Positions 24,586 through 24,704 of a DNA stretch of 24,704 bases are shown piece by piece. Both the position numbers and the translations under genes were made by a program. How positions within the stretch are numbered: the first letter of the stretch is position 1; every line of letters starts with the position of its first letter. The notes under the pieces were generated by a model that was not told the DNA's origin, ran no database searches, and saw nothing but the letters and a program-made list of their open reading frames with translations. This DNA comes from a virus. The stretch covers positions 1-24,704 of IMG/VR virus record IMGVR_UViG_3300022200_001615; one strand, 5' to 3'.

Positions 24586-24704
24586 ATATATATATAATTT
24601 ACTATTTATGTTTATATTTTTATACATACTAGTTTACAGACTTAATATTATAATAAGTTGATAATATCTATGTAATAAGAAAATAAATAATAAAAGATAT
24701 AATG

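Larger units (their letters stand above)
24276..24704. other. Non-coding palindrome-rich block
   Basis: The 429 bases to the right edge hold no supportable gene or RNA gene. They are very AT-rich but contain two short GC-rich clusters (GGGGCGGG at 24434-24441 and CCCGGGGGCCCC at 24536-24547). Inverted repeats are listed separately. The last three bases are ATG on the plus strand after an A-rich run (AATAATAAAAGATATA-ATG), which fits a rightward gene starting at the edge. The block would then lie between divergent transcription units and could hold promoters, operators or a replication origin. Confidence 0.65.

Noticed and set aside
24376-24704. tRNA or CRISPR-like structure in the non-coding block
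   Set aside because: No cloverleaf, T-loop GTTCGA-type motif or regularly spaced repeat could be traced; the inverted repeats are single and of different sequence.

Overview
The window looks like the late (virion and lysis) half of a tailed double-stranded DNA phage. All 28 genes I can support lie on the minus strand, packed end to end from about 24.28 kb down to the left edge. The DNA is AT-rich. Leaders of the genes I read lack a GGAGG-type ribosome binding site and are instead A/T-rich, which is the habit of Bacteroidota and their phages. Large terminase, portal, scaffold and capsid are typical in size and order for podovirus-like phages of Bacteroidota, including the crAss-like group. Placement with an aquatic flavobacterial host is inference from memory of these families, not a search result.

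In transcription order (right to left): 24.70-24.28 kb is a non-coding block rich in palindromes. Next come a 51-residue ORF, then a host-recognition block (24.11-19.04 kb): a modular fibre protein, a cysteine-ladder beta-helix tailspike-like protein, a small protein, and a fibre ending in an S74 self-cleaving chaperone. After a hairpin-bearing gap come a small Cys-rich protein, GroEL and GroES (groEL first, the reverse of bacterial order), a winged-helix-like protein, and several small unrecognised, probably virion-associated proteins (16.4-14.4 kb). Two further fibre-like proteins share an N-terminal module (14.38-10.70 kb); one carries five 75-residue tandem repeats.

Next is a compact block, mostly joined by TAATG stop/start overlaps: a protein with a calcium-loop-like motif, an HExxH metallopeptidase, a holin-like membrane protein, a coiled-coil protein, a short protein, a protein that reads like two fused GroES-like barrels, and a candidate small terminase. 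The packaging and head genes end the window: TerL, portal, acidic scaffold and major capsid protein, then a strong UUCG-capped hairpin and a gene cut by the left edge.

The genes together would fill, build and decorate a capsid, fold difficult virion proteins with a phage-encoded chaperonin, and lyse the host. The most striking anomalies are a GC-rich island of about 580 bp confined to the ATPase core of terL, the possible double GroES-like protein upstream of the terminase, and the shared N-terminal modules of the fibres.
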